Below the pieces are notes generated by a model. It saw only the letters and a list, made by a program, of their open reading frames with translations, was not told where the DNA came from and made no database searches. Shown here piece by piece: positions 1-9,743 of a stretch of DNA of 26,879 nt. Origin of the DNA: Hirudo medicinalis (Eukaryota; Annelida; Clitellata; Hirudinida; Hirudinidae); the NCBI GenBank assembly GCA_011800805.1, contig MPNW01000981.1:38902-65780 (forward strand), read 5' to 3'. The position numbers and the translations under genes are program-made. Position 1 is the first letter of the stretch, and the number at the start of each line of letters is the position of its first letter.

Positions 1-177
1 ACACTATATATCAATATACACTGTATATCTATGCACACTACCAATCAGTTTGTCAATTAAGTGAAATTTAAAGAAAATATGATTTCAAAAGCTTCACAAA
101 TTCGTAAAACCTACATTTACTTTTAATCCTGAAAATTATTTATTAATATAAAAACTTTACGATATCAAGGCTATCCT

Positions 178-262
178 TTGTTGTTGTTGTAGATTAACGT
201 CCGTTACATAACTAGATGATTATGGCGATGTTCCACTAATACAGTACTAGACCATCCGGGAG
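178..262 (-). mobile_element. Degenerate tRNA-derived SINE-like copy
   Basis: Read on the minus strand, this begins CTCCCGGATGGTCTAGTA, close to the tRNA-like head of the SINE at 26227 (CTCCCGCATGGTCTAATG). It continues into a 37-base tail that aligns without gaps to that SINE's tail (24 of 37 identical by eye) and ends in a short (CAA)n run at 178-190. It is about 45 bases shorter than the 26227 copy because the anticodon and T arms are missing or replaced. No clear target-site duplication was found, so this is an old copy. The family assignment is inference from similarity within the window. Confidence 0.5.
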
Positions 263-957
263 CTATAGTATCCCAAAATTTCCCAAAACATAATCCAGTT
301 CCGGAACTCTAATTGTGACACAAAATTACTTTAAATCCTTGGGGGTAAATAGAAGTTTATTGAAATTTTAAAAATTATCAGAATTGTTCAGCTAACAGAA
401 GAACATATGGACTTTATTGATATATAACAAATATCAATGCGATCATAGCAATGTGTTATTCTATCGAATGTGATTTATATAACGCAGAAAACATGACAAC
501 AAAGCTACTGTGAAGACTCATATTGATTCAAATGAGATCCGAGCGATTATCAGTTCATTTAGCAAATTGTTGAACATGAATCCATTAAGTAACATAAGTT
601 GCATTAGGATGTTGAATTATAATCGTTTTACATATTAACCATTTCTCACTTTTATCTATTTGAACGATCACCCTTCATGTAAAATATATTTTATAGCCTT
701 AATACATATATTAATACTATCCAATCAATCATCAATCCAATGCTAGGCAAACACCGTTGTGACCGCACAACCCTACCAGGGACACTGCTTTACTTTTCGC
801 GTGTGATCTCTCGTTTGAGATCTCTTTTTCCCAGGTTTCGAGTTTCGAAAACAAACATAAAGACTTGTTTAAAGATCTAAAGACGCAACTTACCATAAGT
901 GTTACATTGTGCTTGCTTTAAGAATATGACAATGGTAACAATCTTAATTTTGTCCAG
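263..957. other. No gene recognised
   Basis: AT-rich sequence without a convincing exon on either strand. A small inverted motif (GATCTC, six bases, GAGATC) lies near 807-824. Nothing else was supported. Confidence 0.4.
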
Positions 958-1103
958 TTACCAGAAAGAACTATCGCCCTTCTGACATCCAGGAAATGGA
1001 AAAACCACTGTTGTTGGACTCGATGAATAATCGAATTCTCAGGAGGAAACGATTAACGTGGATGAACAATCACACTATTAACTTTATTTACTTAATCATT
1101 TGA
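958..1103 (+). CDS. Possible terminal exon, unknown protein
   Basis: A pyrimidine-rich acceptor (AATTTTGTCCAG) at 946-957 opens a 47-codon frame to a TGA at 1101-1103. The peptide starts TRKNYRPSDIQEMEKPLLLD and contains a basic RILRRKRL stretch. It is unusually rich in charged residues for this AT-rich DNA, which is the only coding evidence. No upstream exon was joined to it, and the end NFIYLII could be chance translation of T-rich DNA. The function is not recognised; it could equally be a transposon remnant. Confidence 0.2.
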
Positions 1104-1631
1104 ATTTTTTTTATTTTATTTTTTTTATTTTGAAAAGTAAAGTTTTTTGCTGCCATATGGTTTTTTTGGTTGTAATTTATTACTTAAATTGTAAAATGTT
1201 CCTTAAGTACATTCCACAAACGCCCTATTTGTGCCCTGTTCCGCTTGCTCCCATCTCCTCTTACACATCAAAATTTGTTGAACATAGACTGTTAAACATC
1301 CATCAATTGAATTTATTTAAAACCAATTTCATTACGTATAACGATTTATTGTCATCGCCTTCTAGTAGTTTTTTTTTTAGAAAATCATCCGATGTTCATC
1401 CTGGTCTCCTTCGATCGCCCGTACAACTTTAAAAACGTTTCCCATTAAATGCTCTGGTCCATGCACTCATTTCGAAAGTTATGTCATCTTCCGAATCATT
1501 GCCACTCTTTAAAAATCTTCAATCTTAAAATTTCAAATATTGTATAACATAAATTGTATAACAATAATTTGTAGTGGTTTAAGTAGACTAACTATGACGT
1601 CCTCAGTGTTGTTTTGAGTCTTAGTTTAGTT
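1104..1631. other. T-rich stretch, no gene recognised
   Basis: A 110-codon plus-strand frame (1100-1432) runs through here, but its N-terminal part is only Phe, Ile and Leu encoded by homopolymer T and TTA/TTT runs. There is no splice, domain or start context in support. On the minus strand at about 1440-1520 a short acidic frame (GNDSEDDITFEMSAW) is visible but is broken by stops. Confidence 0.4.
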
Positions 1632-1847
1632 CAATCTGTGATCATTGATCCAATATCTGTTATGTTGGTCTTACCTTACTTTAATCAATCTGTGATCATT
1701 GATCCAATATCTGTTAAGTTGGTCTTACCTTACTTTAATCAATCTGTGATCATTGATCCAATATCTGTTATGTTGGTCTTACCTTACTTTAATCAATCTG
1801 TGATCATTGATCCAATATCTGTTATGTTGGTCTTACCTTACTTTAAT
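1632..1847. repeat. 54-base minisatellite, 4 copies
   Basis: Four head-to-tail copies start at 1632, 1686, 1740 and 1794, exactly 54 bases apart. They are identical by eye except for one base in the second copy (GTTAAG for GTTATG). A fifth copy aborts after TTAATCA. Because 54 is a multiple of three, the array is open in one frame (18-residue unit containing SVIIDPISVMLVLPYFN). There is no good start and the frame ends right after the array, so coding is unlikely. Near identity implies recent expansion. Confidence 0.95.
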
Positions 1848-2008
1848 CACTGAACTACAGGCTATCCACAAGCGGGAGTTTCTCCCTTCGGATGGATCCT
1901 TTGGACATTTGTTGTACTAGATAAATTAGATAAATTACTAGATATGTCTTATTACTACTGTTTCTATATTTTTTTCGTTTTGTCTGATAAAGAAAAAAAT
2001 ATTTACAG
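1848..2008. other. No gene recognised
   Basis: Contains a small hairpin (GGGAG, TTT, CTCCC) near 1875 followed by GGATGGATCC. Its function is unknown. Confidence 0.3.
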
Positions 2009-2073
2009 TGGGTCGTCACGTATTATAAACGACGGGGCTCAAATAATGCTAAATTCATATCTGGTTTTACTCA
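2009..2073 (+). CDS. Possible internal exon of unknown gene
   Basis: Flanked by an acceptor (ATATTTACAG) and a donor (CA|GTAAAA). Using the frame that leaves one base at each end, it encodes GSSRIINDGAQIMLNSYLVL plus one Leu. The single leftover A joins in phase with the AT at the start of the next candidate exon at 2406, giving Asn. The phase match is the main support. The product is not recognised, and the acceptor lacks a strong pyrimidine tract. Confidence 0.25.
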
Positions 2074-2405
2074 GTAAAAATTCAGCTCACAAGTCACTTG
2101 CTAATACGTTTACGTATTATCCACGATTATGTAAGAATCATTGTATCTTTGAATCTTAGCTGTTACCAGTTATTGATTACAGCTAGTAAAAGTACTTTTC
2201 AACCACTCCCTTGTTTATTGTATTTCTAACAACGACCACATCTTCGATCGATATAACTTATAAACAGATATCTTGCCGAATAGCAGGATGATGATGACGA
2301 TGACGATCTCTTTTCAGAGTTTAGATGTAGAGAAATTGTTAAATAATATAAACTGTTGTTTTTGGTTGTAATGCTTCTTCAACTTGCACAAATTTTATTC
2401 TTCAG

Positions 2406-2524
2406 ATGAGGTAGCCAAAAAGAAAGACAAAAAAAAGCTTGTGATTGTTGTAATTTGTGAAAAACTTGGAAAGTCAGGCAAAGGTTTCCTGCATAAAGTG
2501 CACTATTTCTTGAGGAATATTTTT
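2406..2524 (+). CDS. Candidate internal exon, Lys-rich protein
   Basis: A strong acceptor (TTTTATTCTTCAG) and a good donor (TTTTT|GTAAGC) enclose a 39-codon open frame. It begins EVAKKKDKKKLVIVVICEKL and continues GKSGKGFLHKVHYFLRNIF. Splice context and composition suggest a genuine exon. It ends in phase 0, whereas the next candidate exon (3207) needs one preceding base. Either an exon between them was not found, or the weaker donor after 2483 is used. No known family was recognised. Confidence 0.35.
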
Positions 2525-3206
2525 GTAAGCCAGCATATTTATTGTCATAACATCAATGATGCTGATAATAACATATTTATATTATTCGGTTATAATTAAT
2601 GCAGCTCTAGAACTCAATAATATTTGTCAATAAATCCCTAAGCTTTCTGGGAGAATTGATAATAATATAAGCATTGTTTTTTTTTTCGATAACTAGCGTA
2701 CATCCATTTCGATTACTATTACTTTAAAAATCCTTGCAATGTTAGAAGTTTCTGGCTTAAGTTAAATTAGTTTAGGATCATGCAGCAAAACACTTCTCAG
2801 TCGATTCTCTCTTATAAAGTAAAGTGATGGGGAAGTAGAAATATTTAGGTATTCATCTTTTTTTTTAACGATGCAGCATTATAAAAAAAAATTCAATATC
2901 TCGAAGTGAATTTTTCTTTAGATTTCTAGAAAATTTCATTTTTAAATAAATAAGACGAGAAAAATTAAGTTTCGCGGAAGAAAGTTATCCTGGCCGAATG
3001 TCCCCACGATAGGAATTAAATTGTGAGGAATTCTTTAAAGATAGAAGACAAATGACTGAAATAAGAAGAGTGATAATAATATCTGTTTTCATATTCAAGT
3101 ACGGAATGTTTCCAAAAAAATATAATGTAATACACTTCAGATTTTTATTATATATACTTATATAGCTTATCCATTTTTTTATTAATTATTTGATAAAAAC
3201 CGGCAG

Positions 3207-3433
3207 ATATTAATGTCCCAATATTTTCAACTGTGAACAATTCAAAAGGCAAAGTATTTGCATCTTCTGATGAAAAACTAAGTCATATATCTAAACCTCC
3301 ATTGAATGCTTCAAGAATGATTCAATCTTCAAAAATTCACATCAAATCAGAGAAGGTAGTACATGAACTAAAAAACTTTGAAGGTTTTAGAACTATTTCT
3401 CACTTTGCAGCGGGAATTGTCAACTATTTCTAA
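3207..3433 (+). CDS. Candidate terminal exon, FEGF/NYF protein family
   Basis: An acceptor (AAAACCGGCAG) at 3196-3206 opens a 75-codon frame that starts INVPIFSTVNNSKGKVF, includes a Lys-rich middle and ends NFEGFRTISHFAAGIVNYF before TAA at 3431-3433. A TAA at 3194 in the same frame means it must be spliced. A diverged second copy of the last 140 or so bases exists at 14459-14709 (KTFEGFESISYFAEEIDNYF). The conserved pattern FEGF-x2-IS-x-FA-x2-I-x-NYF suggests a real protein segment rather than chance. The family is not recognised. Confidence 0.35.
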
Positions 3434-4546
3434 AAATCATAGTTTCGTCAAAAAAAGAAGTTATTTTGAATTTTATGAAACATTTTTTATAAAAACCTCT
3501 GGTTTTCTTACATCGACAAAATAATGTTTATAATTCCGGTAAAATTTTGCACTGGTAAAAAAAACCTAAAATCAAGCTTCCTCTTTGCTGTCTGCTAAAA
3601 TTCAAAATTTTGTTTTTTCATTTAAGTTGTGGAAATAACATTGGTAGCAGTCACTTCCATCCAGATTAAAATATTTTGGCTCAATCAAAGATCAGACAAT
3701 GAGCATTTCATTGGCCCTTGACACTTTACATTTTTTCGTGATCTTTTTTTGATGTTCAAGGCTCTCATAATTAATATTATTATAATATAATAATAATATT
3801 AATATTATATAATGGAATATTTAAATGCCACCATTATTCAAGTAGTTTCTTACAATCTACACTAAGTTTCAAACTTATTAAAATTTGATTTGCTGAAATA
3901 TTTTCCCTGAAAGCTTCAGAAGGAGTCTTTTTTGAATCTATGGTGTGAGTTTTAGAGGTCTTCCAGTCACATATTTCGCTCCGAAACATTTTGAAACTTG
4001 TAAAATTGTGTAATCCACATGAAAATATATTTATATTTATTTGCATTTTATGCTATCATGCTATCATTTTTAAGAGGGAAAGTTTGTGTTGATGGCCGAA
4101 ATTTTCATACTTCTGTACAGCTGATATGCCAGTTACTTCAATCCATGAAAAAACAATATTTATTAAAATATTAAATCAAAATACCATTTATGTAATTTTG
4201 TAGAGCAAGTATTATAATGTGGATCTTTTGAAGAAGCTTATAAAAATTTGTTAATGGATGTATTGTTGGAAACTGTAAAGTGCTTGTAACCTTATAACCT
4301 TTTCCATGGTGCAATTTGGAAGTTTGAATGAATTTGCAGGCACATTTGTCCAATCAAAAACAAATTTGACACAATTTTGTAACATCACAATGTACATATA
4401 AATTTCAAATTTGGCTTTGATCAGTTCGATATTTTAGGAGTTATACTAAAATTAATTAAAGAGTGCTTAAAACCCATTTTCATGCACCGGAATACGATTT
4501 GAACTCCTAATGGAGCCGAACTAAATGCCGAGTTCATAATAATAAT
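3434..4546. other. No gene established
   Basis: AT-rich, with a near-palindromic run of TAATATTATTATAATATAAT type around 3771-3815. Two minus-strand frames (3834-4046, containing MFRSEICDWKTSK; 4171-4353, overlapping a frame reading FDWTNVPANSFKLPNCT) have exon-like composition. Neither has a matched pair of splice sites that I could join to a neighbour. Confidence 0.35.
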
Positions 4547-4567
4547 TTTATTCAATAATTATTTATT
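4547..4567 (-). promoter_or_regulatory. Tandem AATAAA polyadenylation hexamers
   Basis: Read on the minus strand, AATAAA occurs at 4567-4562 and again at 4552-4547, 11 and 26 bases after the TAA of the Cys-rich gene. Their position supports 4578 as the true end of that coding sequence. In DNA this AT-rich, chance hexamers are common. Confidence 0.5.
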
Positions 4568-4577
4568 TCACATGTTC

Positions 4578-4696
4578 TTAATATCCCCGTAAATAAATAA
4601 ATTTTCCACTCAAGGAATTAAAGATGGATCCCCATGCAGCCAATAACATTGTTCTCCATGTTTGTCCAGTAGTTTTGTTGACCGCAGATGACGCTG
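4578..4696 (-). CDS. Cys-rich gene exon 5 (C-terminus, stop)
   Basis: The acceptor is GCAGCAG, a NAGNAG pair, so splicing could start at 4696 or 4693 and vary the protein by one Ala. The exon encodes ASSAVNKTTGQTW, then RTMLLAAWGSIFNSL and SGKFIYLRGY, ending in TAA at 4580-4578. NKT is a possible N-glycosylation site. The hydrophobic LLAAWGSIF may be a GPI signal or a weak membrane segment. Confidence 0.6.
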
Positions 4697-7418
4697 CTGC
4701 AAATATATGAAATAAAACTAATAATTCAAATCGATGCCATATATTAAAAAGTTGAATAAAAAAGTATAAAATTATAAAATAATTGTAAGGCGTCTCTTCG
4801 AACTCACCACATCCAAAATAACTATAGCAGGCATTACCATTGCAGCATTTGAAGAGTTGTGGATCATGCTTGTTTGCTTTGATTACTTTCTGATTTTTGT
4901 GACTAAAAATGTTTTCAAAGAAATAATAACGATAGAAATTTGCTTAAAATTACAATTACCCTATATTTTAAGTGGCTTAAACTTAAATACTTAAGCGTAT
5001 CCATTTTGGAGGCCAAGGAATTATAACTGTCCCAATCACAAATATAAAATAAAATAAAAACAAGCAAATAAAACGTAATTAGTAAGTGGCGTAGAATCAA
5101 GGTTAGTTAAATAAAGCAAGCCATACAATGTAATAATTTGAGTTTAAATTTGATATGAGCAACATTCTTTGAAAAATAAGAAAGAGCTCAAGTATGGCAA
5201 CATTTCGGAACATTGATGTCTGGAGAGGCCGTACCCCTCAAGTTTCTCTATGCTGTCACGTAGAGAGAAAAAAGAATGGACCAAGGAGCACCAGTTGAGA
5301 CGCCCTCTGTAACCGCATCAAGCCATCAGCCGACAATATTGTTTGTTTTTGACCAATGAGATATAACCTCATCCATGAATGTCTTCGAGTTTACCCTGAA
5401 GAAACCGAGAATAATCTTGAATACTAGGTTTTTACTGAGGGTTTCGTTGTGAGCGTGGTGGCCTTATATATGAACGCTCAATATGTTGCATTCTTGAGTT
5501 CCCGAAAAGACATTTCTCTCGCCTTTACTTAACTTCAAACCAAGGTTGCTTGTACATACTAATGTGAAATGCGATAGAATTGGAAGAAGTGAATTGAGCA
5601 TATCTCGAGGGCTGAATTGCAGAGAGCAGCCATCCCATCAACGTCATCAAGCAAGGCCTCTGGGTTGCAGAGATCTGATAAATTTAGAAAATTGGAATAG
5701 TTGGGTCACCTCCTGGAGCCTCCATCCACGAACGTGGAAAATGCGCGAAGTAGTGTTTCAGAGAGGAAGCCGATGATCTGAAAGACCAGTGTCCACTATT
5801 TCAACAACGCTTTTCTGGCGGATTTATTTTTCTAAAACAACATGGGTTCCATCAAACTCTGGAGCCCGTAATCTCATGATTATGTTGCCAATTATTATTT
5901 TTGAAACTTTTTAAATGTTATAAAGCAGTCGATTAGTATTCCCAAGATAGTATAATTTATACTACATAATGACACCATGATGTGGAACATGTCCAGACTC
6001 CTCTACAGGTTTGCCCAGAATAGTGGTAACTCCGTGATCGGCCCGCAATCAAATAAGTTTACAAGAACGTAAACTAGTAGTTCTATACTAAAGTAACTAG
6101 TTAGTAATCTAGATATTAAAGTTTTAGAAATAAATTAACTTAAAATCAAATTTCAGATCAAAATTTGAACCTGTTCCTGTCAGTCTAAAATAATAATAAT
6201 ATCAGGTTCACAGACATTAAAAACTCACTGATCTAGCAATTCATCTTTCCAAAACCAAAGAGTATCATTCCTACAATCCTTAGTGGGATTGCAGGAATAA
6301 TTTATTCCATCATCTGTAAAAATACATTTTCCTTGCACTGAAAAATAAAAAAAATCATAGTTTTAGTCCTCCAACAATAAATCTATTCTTTATTTTAGTT
6401 TATTTTGGTGCTGGTTCTCCGCATCCAAATGAGTAAAACGATATAAGGGAGAGCGGGCCAAGATGCCCATGGATGTTTTTGTGAAATATAATTGTGCTAT
6501 AAGGTTTTTATATGCACAATTTTTTAGAGTAAGTTAAATCTTTTTGCCTTATCATTTAGGAGTGATTTAACAAATTCCTTAAGGTGGGCATCTTGCCCCG
6601 CTGTCCGCTCCATCTCTAATTCTAAAAAATTCAAAGTTAATGTAGTTAAAAAATTAAGGGTATCATTTTATTATTAACATGAACTAAGGTGTGACCCTTA
6701 TGTTTTCATAGGACCCTTCTCTGAACTGCCTTGATTTTTAAAGATTTCCTAGTAATAAAACAAAAATAGCACTATTTCGACAATGCCATTTTAAAAATAA
6801 AACACGATAGAGATAATCTACTAAGATTTTGTGATTTATAATGTTCATCCAACACATCATCAGACGTTCAAAGATTTACAAATCGTCACCATTTCCATAC
6901 GAAAGTTCATTATAAATGTAAGCATATAAAATACCTCTGCAATCACTGGAATGTGATTCCAAGAGTTTGCTTTGAGAAAAAATCAATTGAATCATCCAGA
7001 TGATAATTGCCTGAATTTGTAAATATATTTATTAATTAATATAGTATTCTAATTAAAAAAATTGCCGCTTTCCAAAGACCAGGAAACGCTTGGATTTTGG
7101 GAGAATTTTCATGGTTTCTACCTATACGTTCAAATCCATCGATGTTTCACTAATGAATTGTTTAAGTGATGCTTTTTTATTTTAGAGCACTTAATTTAAT
7201 TAGTTGAATTCCAAGGATTTCATTGGTGCAATCAACATTCAGATACTGGTTTCAACAGTCGCAATAAACGAATATTATTTATTTCTTTATAATAAATGTG
7301 CAATTGTCTTTTTGATAGACATTTTTTTTATTCATATATTAATAAACAGTTTTCTATTCTATAAATTTTAATTTTTAATAATGCTGCAAACAATTGAGAA
7401 GACAACTTTTTTCGCCAT
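4578..7418 (-). CDS. Secreted Cys-rich three-finger (Ly6/uPAR-like) protein, five exons
   Basis: The model joins exons 7418-7392, 7010-6935, 6337-6229, 4902-4808 and 4696-4578. The pieces total 426 bases (141 residues plus TAA), and all four junction phases match. It starts MAKKVVFSI and runs into a hydrophobic AIIIWMIQLIF, a good signal peptide. The mature part has eight cysteines spaced C-x5-C-x10-C-x5-C-x33-CC-x4-C-x5-C. The FKCCNGNACY box resembles the CCxxxxCN end of Ly6/uPAR and activin-receptor three-finger folds, which usually place Asn after the last of these cysteines; here it is Tyr. The C-terminus (TWRTMLLAAWGSIF) is mildly hydrophobic and could be a GPI-attachment signal, although KFIYLRGY follows. 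Expected location is extracellular or cell surface; no ligand is known. Exon 1 is the weakest call because its donor (ATT|GTTTGC) is poor. Exons 2 and 3 have a second copy at 10511 and 9852. Confidence 0.6.
4808..4902 (-). CDS. Cys-rich gene exon 4 (CC box)
   Basis: Acceptor GTCATTTTTAG-type; donor TGTG|GTGAGT. It encodes HKNQKVIKANKHDPQ, then LFKCCNGNACYSYFGC, carrying the CC-x4-C signature typical of the last finger of three-finger domains. The leading T completes a His codon with the CA left by exon 3, and the trailing G completes Ala with exon 5. No copy of this exon exists in the 8133-11108 block. Confidence 0.65.
5189..5880. repeat. Unclassified segment in intron 3 of the Cys-rich gene
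   Basis: A GC-richer segment between exons 3 and 4 of the Cys-rich gene, shared with 8133-8827. Each copy has a plus-strand open frame (5546-5776 and 8489-8776) that differs in length only because of a point change (TGA versus CGA). Minus-strand frames are interrupted. No protein family was recognised, so coding is unsupported. Confidence 0.4.
6229..6337 (-). CDS. Cys-rich gene exon 3
   Basis: A strong acceptor (TTTATTTTTCAG) and consensus donor (CA|GTGAGT) bound 109 bases. They encode QGKCIFTDDGINYSCNPTKD followed by CRNDTLWFWKDELLD, with three cysteines. Two leading bases complete the Val codon begun in exon 2. This is the best-supported exon of the gene, because a same-length copy with intact sites is present at 9744-9852. 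Confidence 0.72.
6447..6611. mobile_element. MITE-like element with terminal inverted repeats (copy A)
   Basis: The left end, GGGAGAGCGGGCCAAGATGCCCA (6447-6469), is matched in inverse by TGGGCATCTTGCCCCGCTGTCCGCTCC (6585-6611), with one mismatch over the inner 18 bases and partial pairing beyond. About 115 bases lie between the arms, including a smaller inverted repeat around ATTGTGC. There is no coding capacity and no obvious target-site duplication. It lies in intron 2 of the Cys-rich gene. Classification as a non-autonomous DNA transposon is inference from structure. Confidence 0.5.
6935..7010 (-). CDS. Cys-rich gene exon 2
   Basis: Acceptor ACAAATTCAG; donor AGAG|GTATTT. It encodes AIIIWMIQLIF then SQSKLLESHSSDCR, with the first mature cysteine, and ends with one base (G). 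It spans the signal-peptide core and the likely cleavage region. The second copy (10436-10511) has the same length and both splice sites but begins VSTSWT. Confidence 0.6.
7392..7418 (-). CDS. Cys-rich gene exon 1 (start, signal peptide)
   Basis: ATG at 7418-7416 lies in good initiation context (G at -3, G at +4) and encodes MAKKVVFSI before a weak GTTTGC donor at 7391. Joined in phase 0 to exon 2, it makes a classic signal peptide: basic MAKK, then a hydrophobic core. In the second copy the equivalent site near 10900 has lost the ATG through small changes. Confidence 0.45.
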
Positions 7419-7419
7419 G

Positions 7420-8131
7420 TCCAATCCGAATCATCCAGAAAAATTATGTAACCCTCACAATAACATTGATTCATTTAATCAAAATTAGAATTTCATTTAA
7501 GCAGTAGTTTATCCAAATTAAAAAAGTTTGTTAAGTATTAGCGAACAATTCTCCAACGAAATAATAAATTTGTGTGCAATTAATATTAAGCTGACATTAA
7601 ATATTCAAAACGTTAAAAAATAGACTACCTCCAGAGATAAAAATGAACTTAAAAAATTGGTAAAATCTAATTAACGCCTAATTTTTTAATGCAAACATTA
7701 GAACCATCTGTGTTAGAGGCTGGAGCCAAATCTCCCGAAGAAAAGTATTTAACCATTTTTCTATGGTATTTAGGTTTTAACAAAACAATCAAACAAGACA
7801 CACCTTCATGTAAGATTAGTATATTCCTTCAAATGTTTGGAAAATTTTCTTTCAAAACTCTTGGGTGACCTCAAGCTGTTCTTATTTTTAGGTTGATAGG
7901 TTGATACGTTCAAATTCAACATTCAATCATGTAAGTGAATCTAATAAATAAAGTCCAGGGCATATGAAAAATGATGAATTCATCCTAGCTAAGCCACTGG
8001 ACTTATAAACGGAGATTAAATAAATACATTTGAAAACAATTCTCTTGAAGTCGTTTAATTGTTGTGCTTGCAACTAACTAACAGCCTTAGAATAGACGAA
8101 ATTAATATTTAATCTCTGAACAACGCAGTAT
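7420..8131. other. No gene recognised; contig end
   Basis: AT-rich sequence upstream of the Cys-rich gene. A plus-strand frame near 7717-7880 (AGAKSPEEKYLTIFLWYL) is exon-like but unsupported. The last 28 bases before the N (8104-8131) are identical to 11110-11137. Confidence 0.4.
8104..8131. repeat. 28-base contig-end overlap, first copy
   Basis: AATATTTAATCTCTGAACAA followed by CGCAGTAT ends exactly at the N at 8132. The same 28 bases begin exactly after the N at 11109. This is what two overlapping contigs look like when scaffolded apart. Confidence 0.95.
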
Positions 8132-8132
8132 N
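8132..8132. other. Single-base assembly gap
   Basis: One N, probably an arbitrary join between contigs. The sequence to its right is the second copy of 5189-7719. Confidence 0.9.
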
Positions 8133-8827
8133 CAAGTATGGCAGCATTTCGGAACATTGATGTCTGGAGAGCCGTGCCCCTCAAGTTTCTTTATGTCGTC
8201 ACGTAGAGAGAAAAAAGAATTGGATCAAGAAGCACCAGTTGAGACGCCCTCTGTAACCGCGTCAAGGCCATCAGTCAATATTGTTTTTTTTTTGACCAAT
8301 TAGATATAACCTCATCCATGAATGTCTTCGAGTTTATCCTGAAGAAACCGAGAATAATCTTGAAGACTAGGTTTTTACTGAGGATTTCGTTGTGAGCGTG
8401 GTGGCCTTATATATGAACGCTCAATATGTTACATTCTTGAGTTCCCGTAAAGACACTTCTCTCGCCTTTACTTAACTTCAAACCAAGGTTGCTTGTACAT
8501 ACTAGGGTGAAATGCGATAGAATTGGAAGAAGTGAATTGAGCATATCTCGAGGGCTGAATTGCAGAGAGCAGCCATCCCATCAACGTCATCAAGCAAGGC
8601 CTCTGGGTTGCAGAGATCTGATAATTTTAGAAAATTGGAATAGTTGGGTCACCTCCTGCAGCCTCAATCCTCGAACGTGGAAAATGCGCAAATTAGTGTT
8701 TCAGAGAGGAAGCCGACGATCTGAAAGACCACTGTCCACTATTTCAACAACTTTTCTGGCGGATTTATTTTTCTAAAACAACATCAAGGGTTACATCAAG
8801 CTCTGGAGCCCGTAATCTCATGATTAC

Positions 8828-9408
8828 GTAACAACTTGGATTTGTTTAGGAGATGAAATGGGGCCAACAAATGAAAAGCAGAAGCCAGCAGACAGAGACA
8901 AAGCTGGAACAAGACTTTTCTCATCTTTTTTTGAGCAATTTTATTCAACATCGCAATAACAAACACCAAAGCAACATAAGAACCCAAATAAAATATCTCA
9001 AGGGTCCTTAAAGAAACACGCTTCCGCTATATATATACGCAATATACGCTAGACTGACCCTCATTAACACGTTACAAATAGGCACCGTAAGAACAAAAGT
9101 AAGCAAATGAACTACTTAAAGAATACCGCGCAATATGTACAATTTGTAAGACCTTTTAAACAACAGACAAAGAATATTGAAATAGATCTTTCTTTTAAAT
9201 AACCTCTGATCCAGATTGTAGGAGAAGATTTCGATGGACGTGTAAACCAGCATAACTTGGATATTTGTGATATTGGATACAGGATACAGGCATTAACAAA
9301 GAGTATAAGTGTAAAAAAGAGATGATATTATCTTGATATGATGACGAAAGAAGTAACTTGCCAAATCAAGTATCGGCCAAATCAGGATTATGAAGAGTTT
9401 AAATATGG
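8828..9408. other. Insertion present only in copy B
   Basis: Copy A runs GATTATGTTGCC across this point. Copy B has GATTA, then about 580 bases, then TATGTTGCC, so the inserted piece is flanked by TA. No terminal inverted repeats, poly(A) or protein motif was seen. It could be a decayed transposon copy or a deletion in copy A. Confidence 0.5.
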
Positions 9409-9743
9409 TATGTTGCCATTTATTATTTTTGAAACTTCTTAAATGTTATAAAGCAGTCGATTAGTATTCCTAAGATAGTATAATTTATACTTAATAATGA
9501 CATCATGATGTGGAACATGTCCACACTCCTCTACAGGTTTGCCCAGAATAGTGGTAACTCCGTGATCGGCCCGCAATCAAATAAGTTTACAGGAACGTAA
9601 ACTAGTAGTTCTATACTAAAGTAACTAATAAGTAATCTAAATATTAAAGTTTTAGAAATAAATTAACTTAAAATCAAATTTCAGGAACGTGTTCCTGTCA
9701 GTCTAAAATATTAATATCAGGTTCATAGACATTAAAAACTCAC

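Larger units (their letters stand above)
5189..7719. repeat. Duplicated block, copy A
   Basis: This block aligns in the same orientation with 8133-11108. It begins CAAGTATGGCAACATTTCGG and ends near GTTAGAGG. It contains exons 1-3 of the Cys-rich gene, a MITE-like element, and a segment (5189-5880) of unknown repeat type. Copy A lacks about 580 bases present in copy B after 5879, and has about 130 bases near 7410-7545 that copy B lacks. Confidence 0.9.

Noticed and set aside
1100..1432. 110-codon frame as a protein gene
   Set aside because: Low-complexity T-rich start, no splice or domain support.
1632..1847. CRISPR-like array
   Set aside because: Units are contiguous 54-base repeats without spacers, in animal DNA.
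5546..5776. 76-codon frame (and longer version at 8489-8776)
   Set aside because: Shared only because the block is duplicated; a point stop difference and lack of any motif argue against coding.
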